Below, in pieces: positions 21,531-27,909 of a stretch of DNA of 46,544 nt. Source of the stretch: Clostridia bacterium (lineage in GTDB: Bacteria > Bacillota_A > Clostridia > Oscillospirales > CAG-272); NCBI GenBank assembly GCA_017632155.1, contig JAGBRZ010000141.1:1-46544 (forward strand). Reading direction: 5' to 3'. The position numbers and the translations under genes are program-made. The notes beneath the pieces were generated by a model. It was not told the origin of the DNA, did no database searches, and worked only from the letters and a program-made list of their open reading frames with translations. Position 1 is the stretch's first letter; the number at the start of each line of letters is the position of its first letter.

Positions 21531-23921
21531 ATGATCGACACAGAACTCATAAAACAGCGAATATCGTGCATCGATTACTGTCAATCCAAAGGTCTCCCCA
21601 TTTCCAAAGCAGGCGATAGATGTGTTTCCCCTATCCGTAGCGGAGCGAGGAATAAAACATCTTTCGTCTGCTATGCAGACTTTTGGTACGACTTTTCCGC
21701 AGGGCAAGGCGGTGACGTAATCGACCTCTGCGCCCTTGCCGAATACGGCGGTGACAAAGGCTCCGCAATCCGCGCCCTTGCCAAACGCGCAGGTATCGAG
21801 GATGACGGCAGTACCGCAGGATGGGTAGAATACACCCAAAACCTCAACGCAAAAATCGCCAAGTGGCACGCAGACCTCTCGCCCGAATACCGCAAATACT
21901 GCAACGACAGAGGTATCACGGACGAAACTATTAACGAGATCCGCATAGGACAGACCGAGAACGGCAGACTTGCCATTCCCTACTATAAGAACGGCTATGT
22001 CGCCTATTACATAACGAGAGCGATGCCCGGTAGCGGAAATCCCGAATCCAAGTATATGAAGGCACACAAGGACGGACTCTGCGAGAACGTTATATGGGGC
22101 CTGCAATCTCTCGAACGCAAGGGCGACACTCTTGTTGTCGCCGAGGGTATGTTTGACATCCTATCGTTCTACCAAGAGGGATTCCCCTGCATATCGGCAA
22201 TCACGGGACACTTCCCGAAGGCGCAGATACCCTCTGTGTTGAGCATCTGCCGAAACTTCAAGCGAGTGTTCCTCGTGTACGACAACGACCTTATATCTCA
22301 CGCAGGCGAGAAATTCACCGTCAAGATGGCGAAACTTCTCTTTGCAAACCGCATTCCGTTCGTTGTCGGCAAGGTCCCCAACGGCTTTAAGGACGTATCG
22401 GACTATTACCAAGCACGAGGCAATCTCCAAACTCTCGTTGACGATGCCACCGACGGCGTGACCGCACTCTGCTCTATGCTCACCGACCGAGAGGATTTCG
22501 AGCAGACCGTCCGCAGAGCTTGTCGTTATATGACAAAATCTGACGTGGCACTGTTATTCACCGAGATACAGCGTGTTTCGTCCTTTCCCTACGATTGGCT
22601 CAAAATACTCGCCAAGGAGTGTTCCTCTGCGCCGAGCGAGGACAGCATAGTCAAGGAACTCGCCGACAGACGCAAGATTAAATACCACCGTTCCGTTGGT
22701 TTTATCGAATACAACGGCAAGTATTGGGAGCGAATCACAGATGAAACGGTTATGTCTTACATCGGCGACATACTCGGTGTATACCGCACCGGCACGAGGT
22801 TATCGTCAATCCTCAAGGTATTCAAATCCGAGGTCAACTCCGAAGAACTGCTCGACCTGAACCGACACGCCGTTATGAACTTCATCAACGGCACTCTTGA
22901 GCTTGAACCGAGCATACTGCTGCGTGAACACCGAGAGGACGATTACTGCACCTACTGTTTGCCGTATGCCTACGATCCGACCGCACACTCGCAGTTGTGG
23001 GAAGATTATCTCGGCACGGTTACAGATTTTGACGATAAGAAAATCGCTCTGCTCCAAGAATACGCAGGCTACTGCCTATTCACCGACTGTTCGATGCAGA
23101 AGGCTCTCAACCTCATCGGTGAGGGTTCAAACGGCAAGTCAATATATATCAACGTAATCAACGATATATTCTCCAAGCCGAACACCTCGAACGTGTCTAT
23201 GAGCGACCTTATGAAAGACTTTCACTCCATAGACCTTAAATACTCTATGGTGAACTTCGCATCCGAAACACGTTCCGACGTTACGGGAGCAGAGGAAAAA
23301 TTCAAGAAAGTCATCGTCGGTGAAACAGTCCGCGACTCCTACAAGGGCAAGGACGTAACCGACTTCGCCCCTCGTGCCAAGTGGATTCTGTCGAGTAACA
23401 ACTTCATGGTCTCGAAAACCGACCAATCCGACGGTTGGGTGCGCCGTTTCTGCTTCTGCGAATTTAAGCTCCGTTTCTGCGATGAGCCGACGCTTCCGCA
23501 CGAACGCAAGGCAGACCACTCGCTTGAACGCAGACTCCGCACCAACGAGGAACTGACCGCGATCTTTAATTGGGTCCTCTGCGGTTATCAGACGCTCAAG
23601 GCAACGATGAAATTCACCGAACCCGACGACCAACACATTACCACGAGAGATTTTATCGAGGTGACGAACCCCATCGTCGTGTTTGTTAAGGAATTTGACA
23701 TCGACGCTTGTACCGACCATTGCATTACGAACGCCGACCTTTATCGTAATTATACGGCTTGGTGCGACGAGTCGAGGCACAAAGCTCTTGCTAAAACTTC
23801 CTTTGAAAAACGTATCCCAAAGGCGTTTAGGGAGTACAGAGGCGACCTTGAACCGTTTAAGACGAGCAAATTTCGCGGTTGGCGTAAGGTTGATACCGTA
23901 ATTGCGGGACAGTTAATTTAA
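21531..23921 (+). CDS. Primase-helicase (TOPRIM plus D5-type SF3 helicase)
   Basis: A 796-residue replication protein. The N-terminus has a CHC2-like zinc-binding start (residues 10-65, with SFVCYADFWYDFSAGQGGDV). A TOPRIM primase core lies at about 200-270 (LVVAEGMFDILSFY, RVFLVYDNDL). The C-terminal half is a D5/P4-type superfamily 3 helicase with Walker A GEGSNGKSIYINV (about 528-540), then SETRSD and WILSSNNFMV. It should make primers and unwind at the phage origin. It is the only replication initiator here and there is no phage polymerase, so host polymerase III is presumably used. It is the last gene of the early operon. Confidence 0.93.
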   Translation: MIDTELIKQRISCIDYCQSKGLPISKAGDRCVSPIRSGARNKTSFVCYADFWYDFSAGQGGDVIDLCALAEYGGDKGSAIRALAKRAGIEDDGSTAGWVEYTQNLNAKIAKWHADLSPEYRKYCNDRGITDETINEIRIGQTENGRLAIPYYKNGYVAYYITRAMPGSGNPESKYMKAHKDGLCENVIWGLQSLERKGDTLVVAEGMFDILSFYQEGFPCISAITGHFPKAQIPSVLSICRNFKRVFLVYDNDLISHAGEKFTVKMAKLLFANRIPFVVGKVPNGFKDVSDYYQARGNLQTLVDDATDGVTALCSMLTDREDFEQTVRRACRYMTKSDVALLFTEIQRVSSFPYDWLKILAKECSSAPSEDSIVKELADRRKIKYHRSVGFIEYNGKYWERITDETVMSYIGDILGVYRTGTRLSSILKVFKSEVNSEELLDLNRHAVMNFINGTLELEPSILLREHREDDYCTYCLPYAYDPTAHSQLWEDYLGTVTDFDDKKIALLQEYAGYCLFTDCSMQKALNLIGEGSNGKSIYINVINDIFSKPNTSNVSMSDLMKDFHSIDLKYSMVNFASETRSDVTGAEEKFKKVIVGETVRDSYKGKDVTDFAPRAKWILSSNNFMVSKTDQSDGWVRRFCFCEFKLRFCDEPTLPHERKADHSLERRLRTNEELTAIFNWVLCGYQTLKATMKFTEPDDQHITTRDFIEVTNPIVVFVKEFDIDACTDHCITNADLYRNYTAWCDESRHKALAKTSFEKRIPKAFREYRGDLEPFKTSKFRGWRKVDTVIAGQLI

Positions 23922-24133
23922 AATGTGGCGGTGATTTTTTATCACCGTCATATCTACTGTCTCGTCGAAAACCCTTGATTTTACTATATTTTTTATTATT
24001 TTTTATTATTAAATGACAGTAAGACAGTAAATATATAAGGTAGCAATATAGCAAAATAAAAAATATATAAAGAGAAGTAGAGAACGCTATCGTCTCTGTC
24101 TTACCGTCTAAAATTTGATAGGAGGTAATTTAT
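23922..24133. other. AT-rich intergenic region with hairpin and repeated GACAGTAA motifs
   Basis: A 212-bp gap. A hairpin CGGTGAT/ATCACCG (23929-23947) could end the early message, although the T-run is in its loop rather than after it. An AT-rich tract follows. GACAGTAAGACAG at 24015-24027 reappears inverted at 24096-24108 with one mismatch, and TACTGTC stands at 23955-23961. These look like sites for a DNA-binding protein: either the replication origin for the adjacent primase-helicase or the control region for the late genes. Confidence 0.55.
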
Positions 24134-24727
24134 TTGGCGGGTAAAAAAGGTATGAAAATGAAAAATTTGACCGAAACCGATATACAGCGTAGGAAAGGTA
24201 ATTTTGCCGTTACACAAGAAGAGGTGGCTAAAGCTGCTATTCCTGCGCCGATGCCCGATAAAATCCATAAGTTTCTTCGTGTCGGCCCCGGACAACCGCC
24301 TTGCTTTGAGAGCGAGGAAGAATTGCAGAGGGGTATTGAGGACTATTTTAACTCTTGCCTTATTTATGAGACCGATGAGAACGATATTGTTGTTGGTGCG
24401 AAGTGGGCGAAGAAACCTACTTTGTCAGGGCTTGCCATTCATTTGGGTGTGACAAGGGAGACGATTTGGAATTACTCTAAATCTGACCGATACTTTCATA
24501 CTATAAAAAGAGCGAAGGATATTATCACGAATTTTACCGAAGAATTGCTCATTGAGGGCAAGAATCCCGTAGGTGCGATAAACACCCTCGTGAACCTGCG
24601 TGTTGGATGGGTAGCAGACGAAAAAACCATTAAGGTTGAACCTGTGATGCCCGACAACGGAGCAAAGACCACGGATGAGATCACTGCGTTCTTGGACGAG
24701 AGAGCTTTGCCATCCGGCGAGGGCTGA
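24134..24727 (+). CDS. terS: Terminase small subunit
   Basis: A 197-residue protein. A helix-turn-helix-like DNA-binding part (KPTLSGLAIHLGVTRETIWN, then YSKSDRYFHTIKRAKD) lies at about 95-131, followed by an oligomerisation helix and NPVGAINTLVNLRVGW, a phrase typical of phage terminase small subunits. It recognises the packaging site and recruits the large subunit. TTG 24134 is the likely start because AGGAGGT ends about 7 bases upstream; ATG 24152 is the alternative. The large subunit is not next to it but 3.2 kb away. Confidence 0.85.
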   Translation: MAGKKGMKMKNLTETDIQRRKGNFAVTQEEVAKAAIPAPMPDKIHKFLRVGPGQPPCFESEEELQRGIEDYFNSCLIYETDENDIVVGAKWAKKPTLSGLAIHLGVTRETIWNYSKSDRYFHTIKRAKDIITNFTEELLIEGKNPVGAINTLVNLRVGWVADEKTIKVEPVMPDNGAKTTDEITAFLDERALPSGEG

Positions 24728-24780
24728 ATTTGACCGTGAGCATACTATAAACGGCTGAATTTGACCGCAAGCATATAAGA
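24722..24780. repeat. Two-copy tandem repeat after the small terminase gene
   Basis: GGCTGAATTTGACCG occurs at 24722 and again at 24753, each followed by a similar AGCATA segment (period 31 bp). The first copy overlaps the last codons of the terminase small subunit gene. Tandem sites next to this gene are candidates for its binding target, that is, a packaging site. Confidence 0.5.
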
Positions 24781-24840
24781 GACGTGCCACAAGGCTCTGC
24801 GTGCGATTTTCGCCCTCTCGGTGGGTAAGTCAAAAGGCAA

Positions 24841-24865
24841 AGAAAAAACGCCCTCTCGGGGCGTT
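24841..24865 (-). terminator. Terminator of the minus-strand cassette (distal)
   Basis: AACGCCC (24847-24853) pairs with GGGCGTT (24859-24865). On the minus strand the stem is followed by TTTTTT, so it stops leftward transcripts. Confidence 0.8.
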
Positions 24866-24875
24866 ATAAAGGCAT

Positions 24876-24901
24876 AAGAAAAGCCGCCCGACGTGGGCGG
24901 C
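24876..24901 (-). terminator. Terminator of the minus-strand cassette (proximal)
   Basis: GCCGCCC (24883-24889) pairs with GGGCGGC (24895-24901) and is followed on the minus strand by TTTTCTT. It lies 5 bases beyond the last small gene of the leftward cassette, in tandem with a second terminator. Confidence 0.85.
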
Positions 24902-24906
24902 TGTTT

Positions 24907-24963
24907 CTATTTAGCGGACATCAGAACGACGAGAACGGGCAACAACAAAATAAACAAAATCAT
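24907..24963 (-). CDS. Very small hydrophobic peptide, 18 residues
   Basis: MILFILLLPVLVVLMSAK, a single hydrophobic segment preceded by a strong ribosome site (ACGGAGGCG) and followed by a terminator. The placement argues for translation. Toxin-like or membrane-disturbing peptides have this form, but there is no other evidence. It is the last gene of the leftward cassette. Confidence 0.4.
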   Translation of the reverse strand: MILFILLLPVLVVLMSAK

Positions 24964-24977
24964 CTTTTTCGCCTCCG

Positions 24978-25106
24978 TTAATATAATTTGTTTGTGGTAA
25001 ATAAAGTCAAAGCGAATAACGACAAAGCCGCGAACGAACCAACACAAACGCCAAGGAACGAAACAAGGCATACAAGCCCGGAAATATAAAAAAGTGCTTT
25101 TTTCAT
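24978..25106 (-). CDS. Small membrane protein, 42 residues
   Basis: MKKALFYISGLVCLVSFLGV continues with a second hydrophobic part (CVGSFAALSLFALTLF). It has one long or two short membrane spans. The start at 25106 follows AAGGAGGCGCAACA and overlaps the stop of the gene before it. Fourth gene of the leftward cassette. Function unknown. Confidence 0.6.
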   Translation of the reverse strand: MKKALFYISGLVCLVSFLGVCVGSFAALSLFALTLFTTNKLY

Positions 25107-25369
25107 TGTTGCGCCTCCTTTTTTCTTCTTCTCGTTTCCGCCTGGCGCATCGCGTCGTATCGTTTGCGCTCCGCTTTTGTCAATTCTCGGCACGTCTTGC
25201 CGAAGGTCTCGAAAACTATTGTATTTTTGTTTTTGTGCGGTTCGTAGTATTTGCGATTGTACGCGCGTTTTTTTATTGCGCGGATCTCGGCAGATATTTT
25301 TTTGCGTTCCGCTTCCAACTTTGCAAGGCGTTTTTCCTCGCCTGGCGTCAGCGTGTATTTTGTTTTCAT
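25103..25369 (-). CDS. Small basic helical protein, 88 residues
   Basis: Rich in Lys, Arg and Glu (for example EEKRLAKLEAERKKISAEIR) and likely to form a coiled coil, with a tail RQAETRRRKKEAQQ. It may bind nucleic acid by charge. It overlaps the following gene by 4 bases. Third gene of the leftward cassette. No family recognised. Confidence 0.65.
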   Translation of the reverse strand: MKTKYTLTPGEEKRLAKLEAERKKISAEIRAIKKRAYNRKYYEPHKNKNTIVFETFGKTCRELTKAERKRYDAMRQAETRRRKKEAQQ

Positions 25370-25400
25370 CTTCTTTCTTTCTCGCCTGCCATCTTCAGAC

Positions 25401-25444
25401 CCTCGGAGGCGATCCCGAGGATGAACGGCGCAGCTCGCGCCGTT
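25401..25444. other. Two adjacent hairpins inside the leftward cassette
   Basis: CCTCGG/CCGAGG at 25401-25420 and AACGGCGC/GCGCCGTT at 25424-25444 lie in the 81-bp gap between two minus-strand genes. The second stem has T4 on the plus strand, not the minus strand, so it would not stop the cassette's own transcript. It might block antisense late read-through or stabilise mRNA. Confidence 0.45.
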
Positions 25445-25450
25445 TTCGGC

Positions 25451-25948
25451 TTAATTTGTGCGATATACAAAAATATTATTGTACTGCGTTTCATGTTCTT
25501 CGCCGTCATAGTATGAAAGAAAATGCCCGCGCCCGTCTGCGTCTATTGCATCGCTGACAAATTCATCAAGATCCACAATTAACGCTTTTACAATGGCGTT
25601 TGCGCTCTCGCACAAACGGCTTTGCAATTCTCGCAACGCCTTTATAAATTCGGCATCCTCTCTCTGTGTTGACGTGTTGTAGAATTCTGTATGCCTCAAG
25701 ATGAAATCGGCATTGAACGCCCACAGATCATTGATTATATTTTCTTTTGCGGCTTCGTCGGCTTCTTCGTCCGTTAATACTTTGTATTCGTTGCCGAACA
25801 CTTCAAAAGTATTATAATTTTCGTTGTATGTGTTTTTCGTGGTGAGGGTTTCGAGTTCTTCGGGGCTTGCGCTCTCTTCTTGTTCAAGGTAATATTTGAG
25901 GGCTTCGAGCTTCTGCTCTGCGGTGTATTTCGGGGCGGTGTAAGTCAT
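25451..25948 (-). CDS. Acidic hypothetical protein, 165 residues
   Basis: A strongly acidic, mostly helical protein (YLEQEESASPEELETL; DEEADEAAKENIINDL; DLDEFVSDAIDADGRG). Net charge is highly negative. Acidic phage proteins sometimes mimic DNA to block host defence enzymes, but nothing else supports that here. Second gene of the leftward cassette. No family recognised. Confidence 0.72.
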   Translation of the reverse strand: MTYTAPKYTAEQKLEALKYYLEQEESASPEELETLTTKNTYNENYNTFEVFGNEYKVLTDEEADEAAKENIINDLWAFNADFILRHTEFYNTSTQREDAEFIKALRELQSRLCESANAIVKALIVDLDEFVSDAIDADGRGHFLSYYDGEEHETQYNNIFVYRTN

Positions 25949-26036
25949 TTTGTTGCCTTTCTGCGGTTTAGAGCCTCGCCCGGCTTTTTATGTGGGATAG
26001 GGCTTGATGGGTTCAAACCCTTCAGAAAACCGTTGT

Positions 26037-26321
26037 TCAGATTTCCCCTCTCGAAATCAAATAGTTTTCGCAATGGTCGCAAAGGTCGTTTTTGTTTAAT
26101 GTTGTGACGTCGTGCCACTCTTCGCAAAACCAACATTTTTTGTACTCTGTCCAACTTCCGCCGATCTCGGCGATAAGGTCGCAGCCGTGGCTCTCGGCGT
26201 ATTGTATCGCGTCCTCGAGTGTTTCGTGCGCCGTCGCTGTGCAACTGCCTTTAAGGTCGATGCCGTCAGCCTCCAAGGGTTCGCCGCTTCGGGTGTATTC
26301 GTATGTTTCATAGTAGTGCAT
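26037..26321 (-). CDS. Small protein with a C-terminal zinc-binding motif, 94 residues
   Basis: The first gene after the leftward promoter. The start MHYYETYEYTRSGEPLEAD leads into a helical stretch (TLEDAIQYAESHG). A Cys arrangement CWFCEEWHDV followed by LCDHCENY forms a likely zinc site. AAGGAGG precedes the start. Function unknown. Confidence 0.72.
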   Translation of the reverse strand: MHYYETYEYTRSGEPLEADGIDLKGSCTATAHETLEDAIQYAESHGCDLIAEIGGSWTEYKKCWFCEEWHDVTTLNKNDLCDHCENYLISRGEI

Positions 26322-26351
26322 AGGAAAGCCTCCTTTTTTATTGTTTACCTT

Positions 26352-26380
26352 ATATTATCACAAATATGTGATATTGTCAA
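26352..26380 (-). promoter_or_regulatory. Leftward promoter with operator in its spacer
   Basis: On the minus strand TTGACA (26380-26375), a 17-base spacer and TAATAT (26357-26352). The spacer carries the palindrome TATCACA-AATA-TGTGATA (26356-26373). A bound repressor would therefore exclude RNA polymerase. It drives the five leftward genes to 24907. Confidence 0.82.
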
Positions 26381-26398
26381 TAGGTTCATGGCATTTTT

Positions 26399-26416
26399 TA
26401 TCACTATTTTGTGATA
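26399..26416. promoter_or_regulatory. Additional operator-like palindrome
   Basis: TATCACTATTTTGTGATA has the same TATCAC/GTGATA arms as the operators inside the two promoters. It lies just upstream of the leftward promoter and may allow cooperative binding. Confidence 0.65.
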
Positions 26417-26493
26417 TTTTTTCGAGCGTTCAAAACTGTTGAGTTTTGGAGCGTTCAACGGTTGCGCCGTCCGTCCTTGTGCGTTGCCTGGAT

Positions 26494-26533
26494 GGGGGGG
26501 AGGGGTCTCCGGCGCAGCCGATACCCACCCCCT
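26494..26533. other. GC-rich long hairpin
   Basis: GGGGG (26496-26500) with CCCCC (26528-26532), GGGT (26503-26506) with ACCC (26523-26526), and CGGC/GCCG (26510-26520) form one stacked, slightly bulged hairpin around a GCA loop. It has no T-tract. Possibilities are a cohesive-end or packaging site, a recombinase site, or a structured leader. Confidence 0.5.
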
Positions 26534-26613
26534 AAGTCGTCAAAATTCCACACAAAAATAAAAAAGCCCCCCCTTGTTTACAAAAAGTTCATACATTTTC
26601 TGCCAAAAGGGTA

Positions 26614-26642
26614 TTGACAACTACACATATTTGTGATAACAT
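26614..26642 (+). promoter_or_regulatory. Rightward promoter with operator in its spacer
   Basis: TTGACA (26614-26619), 17 bases, TAACAT (26637-26642). The spacer contains CACATATTTGTGATAA (26624-26639), the same 16-mer as in the leftward promoter. It transcribes the HTH gene, which suggests autoregulation. Confidence 0.8.
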
Positions 26643-26672
26643 ATCCTCGAACAATAAAGGAGGGCGATACAA

Positions 26673-26921
26673 ATGAAATTCAGTCAAATCATCAAAGCCG
26701 CAATGAAAGAAACCAATAGAACACAAGAAATGCTCGGAAACGACCTCGGTATGAAGCAGAACGCGGTCAGTAATATGCTCAACCGCAAAGAGCCGTCTTT
26801 GGCAACGTTCCGTGAAGCGATGGAAGTAATGGGTTACGAAATCGTGGTACAGAAGAAAACTCAAGGTCGCAGAAAAGAAGGTCAGATGGTGCTTACGGCA
26901 GAAGAAACGAAGGAGGAATGA
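26673..26921 (+). CDS. Second Cro/CI-like HTH regulator
   Basis: An 82-residue protein. Residues 1-60 form an XRE-type helix-turn-helix (TQEMLGNDLGMKQNAVSNML), followed by FREAMEVMGYEIVV and a charged tail. No effector domain. It sits downstream of a promoter containing the CACATATTTGTGATAA operator that is shared with the leftward cassette, so it probably represses both. AAAGGAGG precedes ATG 26673. It is unlike the repressor at 5473 and uses a different operator, so this is a separate circuit. Confidence 0.87.
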   Translation: MKFSQIIKAAMKETNRTQEMLGNDLGMKQNAVSNMLNRKEPSLATFREAMEVMGYEIVVQKKTQGRRKEGQMVLTAEETKEE

Positions 26922-26924
26922 TTT

Positions 26925-27491
26925 ATGAGGTACGGCTATGCGAGAGTCAGCACAAAAGGTCAGGCACGAGACGGTAACAGTCTTGAGTCGCAGATCGCGA
27001 GTTTGCAGGAGTATGGCGCAGAGGTTATTTACAAGGATGCCTACACGGGAACGAAAGCAAGCCGCCCCGAGTTTGAGAAACTGCTATCGACGTTGCAGAG
27101 TGGAGACACGTTGCTCGTGTGTAAGTTGGACAGATTTGCTCGTTCGCTCACAGACGGTGTAAACCTCGTAACAGAGTTGATAGAAAAGGGCGTAAAGGTT
27201 CACATCCTCAACATCGGCATTATGGATAACACGCCGTCCTCGAAGCTCATCAGAAACATTTTCTTCTCGTTCGCGGAGTTCGAGCGCGATATGATTATCG
27301 AACGCACCCAAGCAGGCAAAGAAATCGCAAAACAGAATCCCGATTACCGAGAGGGCAGAAAAACGAAACGCACACCCGAGTTCGAGGAATATCTTGCCAA
27401 GGTAGAGAGTGGGATAATGACTATCAAGGAAGCGTGTGAAGCATTAGGTATCAGCGCAAACAGTTTCAGAAGATACAGACAAGCAGTATAA
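26925..27491 (+). CDS. Small serine recombinase (resolvase/invertase type)
   Basis: A 188-residue protein. Catalytic Ser9 is in GYARVSTKGQ, and conserved elements KLDRFARSLTDGVNL and FSFAEFERDMIIERT of the resolvase-invertase core follow. A C-terminal HTH (IKEACEALGISANSFRRYRQ) binds the site. Length is normal for DNA invertases and resolvases. It is cotranscribed with the HTH gene (3-base gap) and ends at a strong terminator. Possible roles: inverting a nearby promoter segment, resolving dimers of a circular prophage, or moving this cassette. Confidence 0.9.
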   Translation: MRYGYARVSTKGQARDGNSLESQIASLQEYGAEVIYKDAYTGTKASRPEFEKLLSTLQSGDTLLVCKLDRFARSLTDGVNLVTELIEKGVKVHILNIGIMDNTPSSKLIRNIFFSFAEFERDMIIERTQAGKEIAKQNPDYREGRKTKRTPEFEEYLAKVESGIMTIKEACEALGISANSFRRYRQAV

Positions 27492-27506
27492 GTAATACAG
27501 AGCCAA

Positions 27507-27540
27507 AGAGCCACCCCGATAATGGGGTGGCTCTATTTTT
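27507..27540 (+). terminator. Strong rho-independent terminator
   Basis: AGAGCCACCCC (27507-27517) pairs with GGGGTGGCTCT (27524-27534), followed by ATTTTT. It closes the HTH-recombinase unit and separates it from the terminase large-subunit unit. Confidence 0.95.
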
Positions 27541-27558
27541 GTATTTAGGAGGCAACAA

Positions 27559-27909
27559 ATGAAGAAGCATGTAAACGTATTGGGAGTGAAGTATGAGATC
27601 GTCCGCAAACCGATTGACGAGATGGAAAATGGTTTCGGCGGTTTTTGCGACCCCGACTTGAAAAGGATTGAAATACTCAAGTTGGACACCATCGACGAGT
27701 GGAAGGGCGAGCCAAAAGAAAAAATAGCCGAGAGGGAGAAACTGTTTTTGCGCCACGAGATTGTTCACGCATTTTTCAATGAAAGCGGAATAAGGGACAA
27801 TGGCGCACATTTCGACCTTTCGTGGACGAAAAACGAAGAAATGGTCGATTGGATTGCCATACAAGGCGAAAAAATCTATAAAGCGTGGAGCGAGGCAGGT
27901 GCATTGTGA
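27559..27909 (+). CDS. HExxH metallopeptidase-like protein (ImmA/IrrE- or SprT-like)
   Basis: A 116-residue protein with the zinc motif RHEIVHAFFNESG (HEIVH about residue 73) and downstream acidic NEEMVDWIA that can supply the third ligand. The N-terminal part is a short beta sheet (KKHVNVLGVKYEIV). Proteins of this type lie just upstream of the large terminase in several Firmicutes phages. ImmA-type proteases cleave phage repressors, so it might inactivate one of the two repressors here; this is inference. AGGAGG precedes ATG 27559. Confidence 0.77.
   Translation: MKKHVNVLGVKYEIVRKPIDEMENGFGGFCDPDLKRIEILKLDTIDEWKGEPKEKIAEREKLFLRHEIVHAFFNESGIRDNGAHFDLSWTKNEEMVDWIAIQGEKIYKAWSEAGAL

Larger units (their letters stand above)
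26322..26672. promoter_or_regulatory. Divergent control region between the leftward cassette and the HTH gene
   Basis: A 351-bp gap. It has a leftward promoter-operator near 26352-26382, a second operator-like palindrome at 26399-26416, a GC-rich strongly folded centre (26494-26533) and a rightward promoter-operator at 26612-26642. No convincing open reading frame is present. The two promoter units are near-identical inverted copies. Confidence 0.75.

Noticed and set aside
21357..22106. Long open frame on the minus strand (249 codons)
   Set aside because: It is antisense to the DUF6378 and primase-helicase genes, which have clear motifs; no domain or ribosome site supports it.
26009..26020. 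GGGTTCAAACCC resembling the T-arm of a tRNA
   Set aside because: No acceptor, D-arm or anticodon arm can be paired around it at the right spacing; it is a chance hairpin in a short gap between two minus-strand genes.
24728..27540. The insert in the terminase locus as a transposon
   Set aside because: No terminal inverted repeats or target duplication were seen at its edges, and the small recombinase alone does not show transposition.
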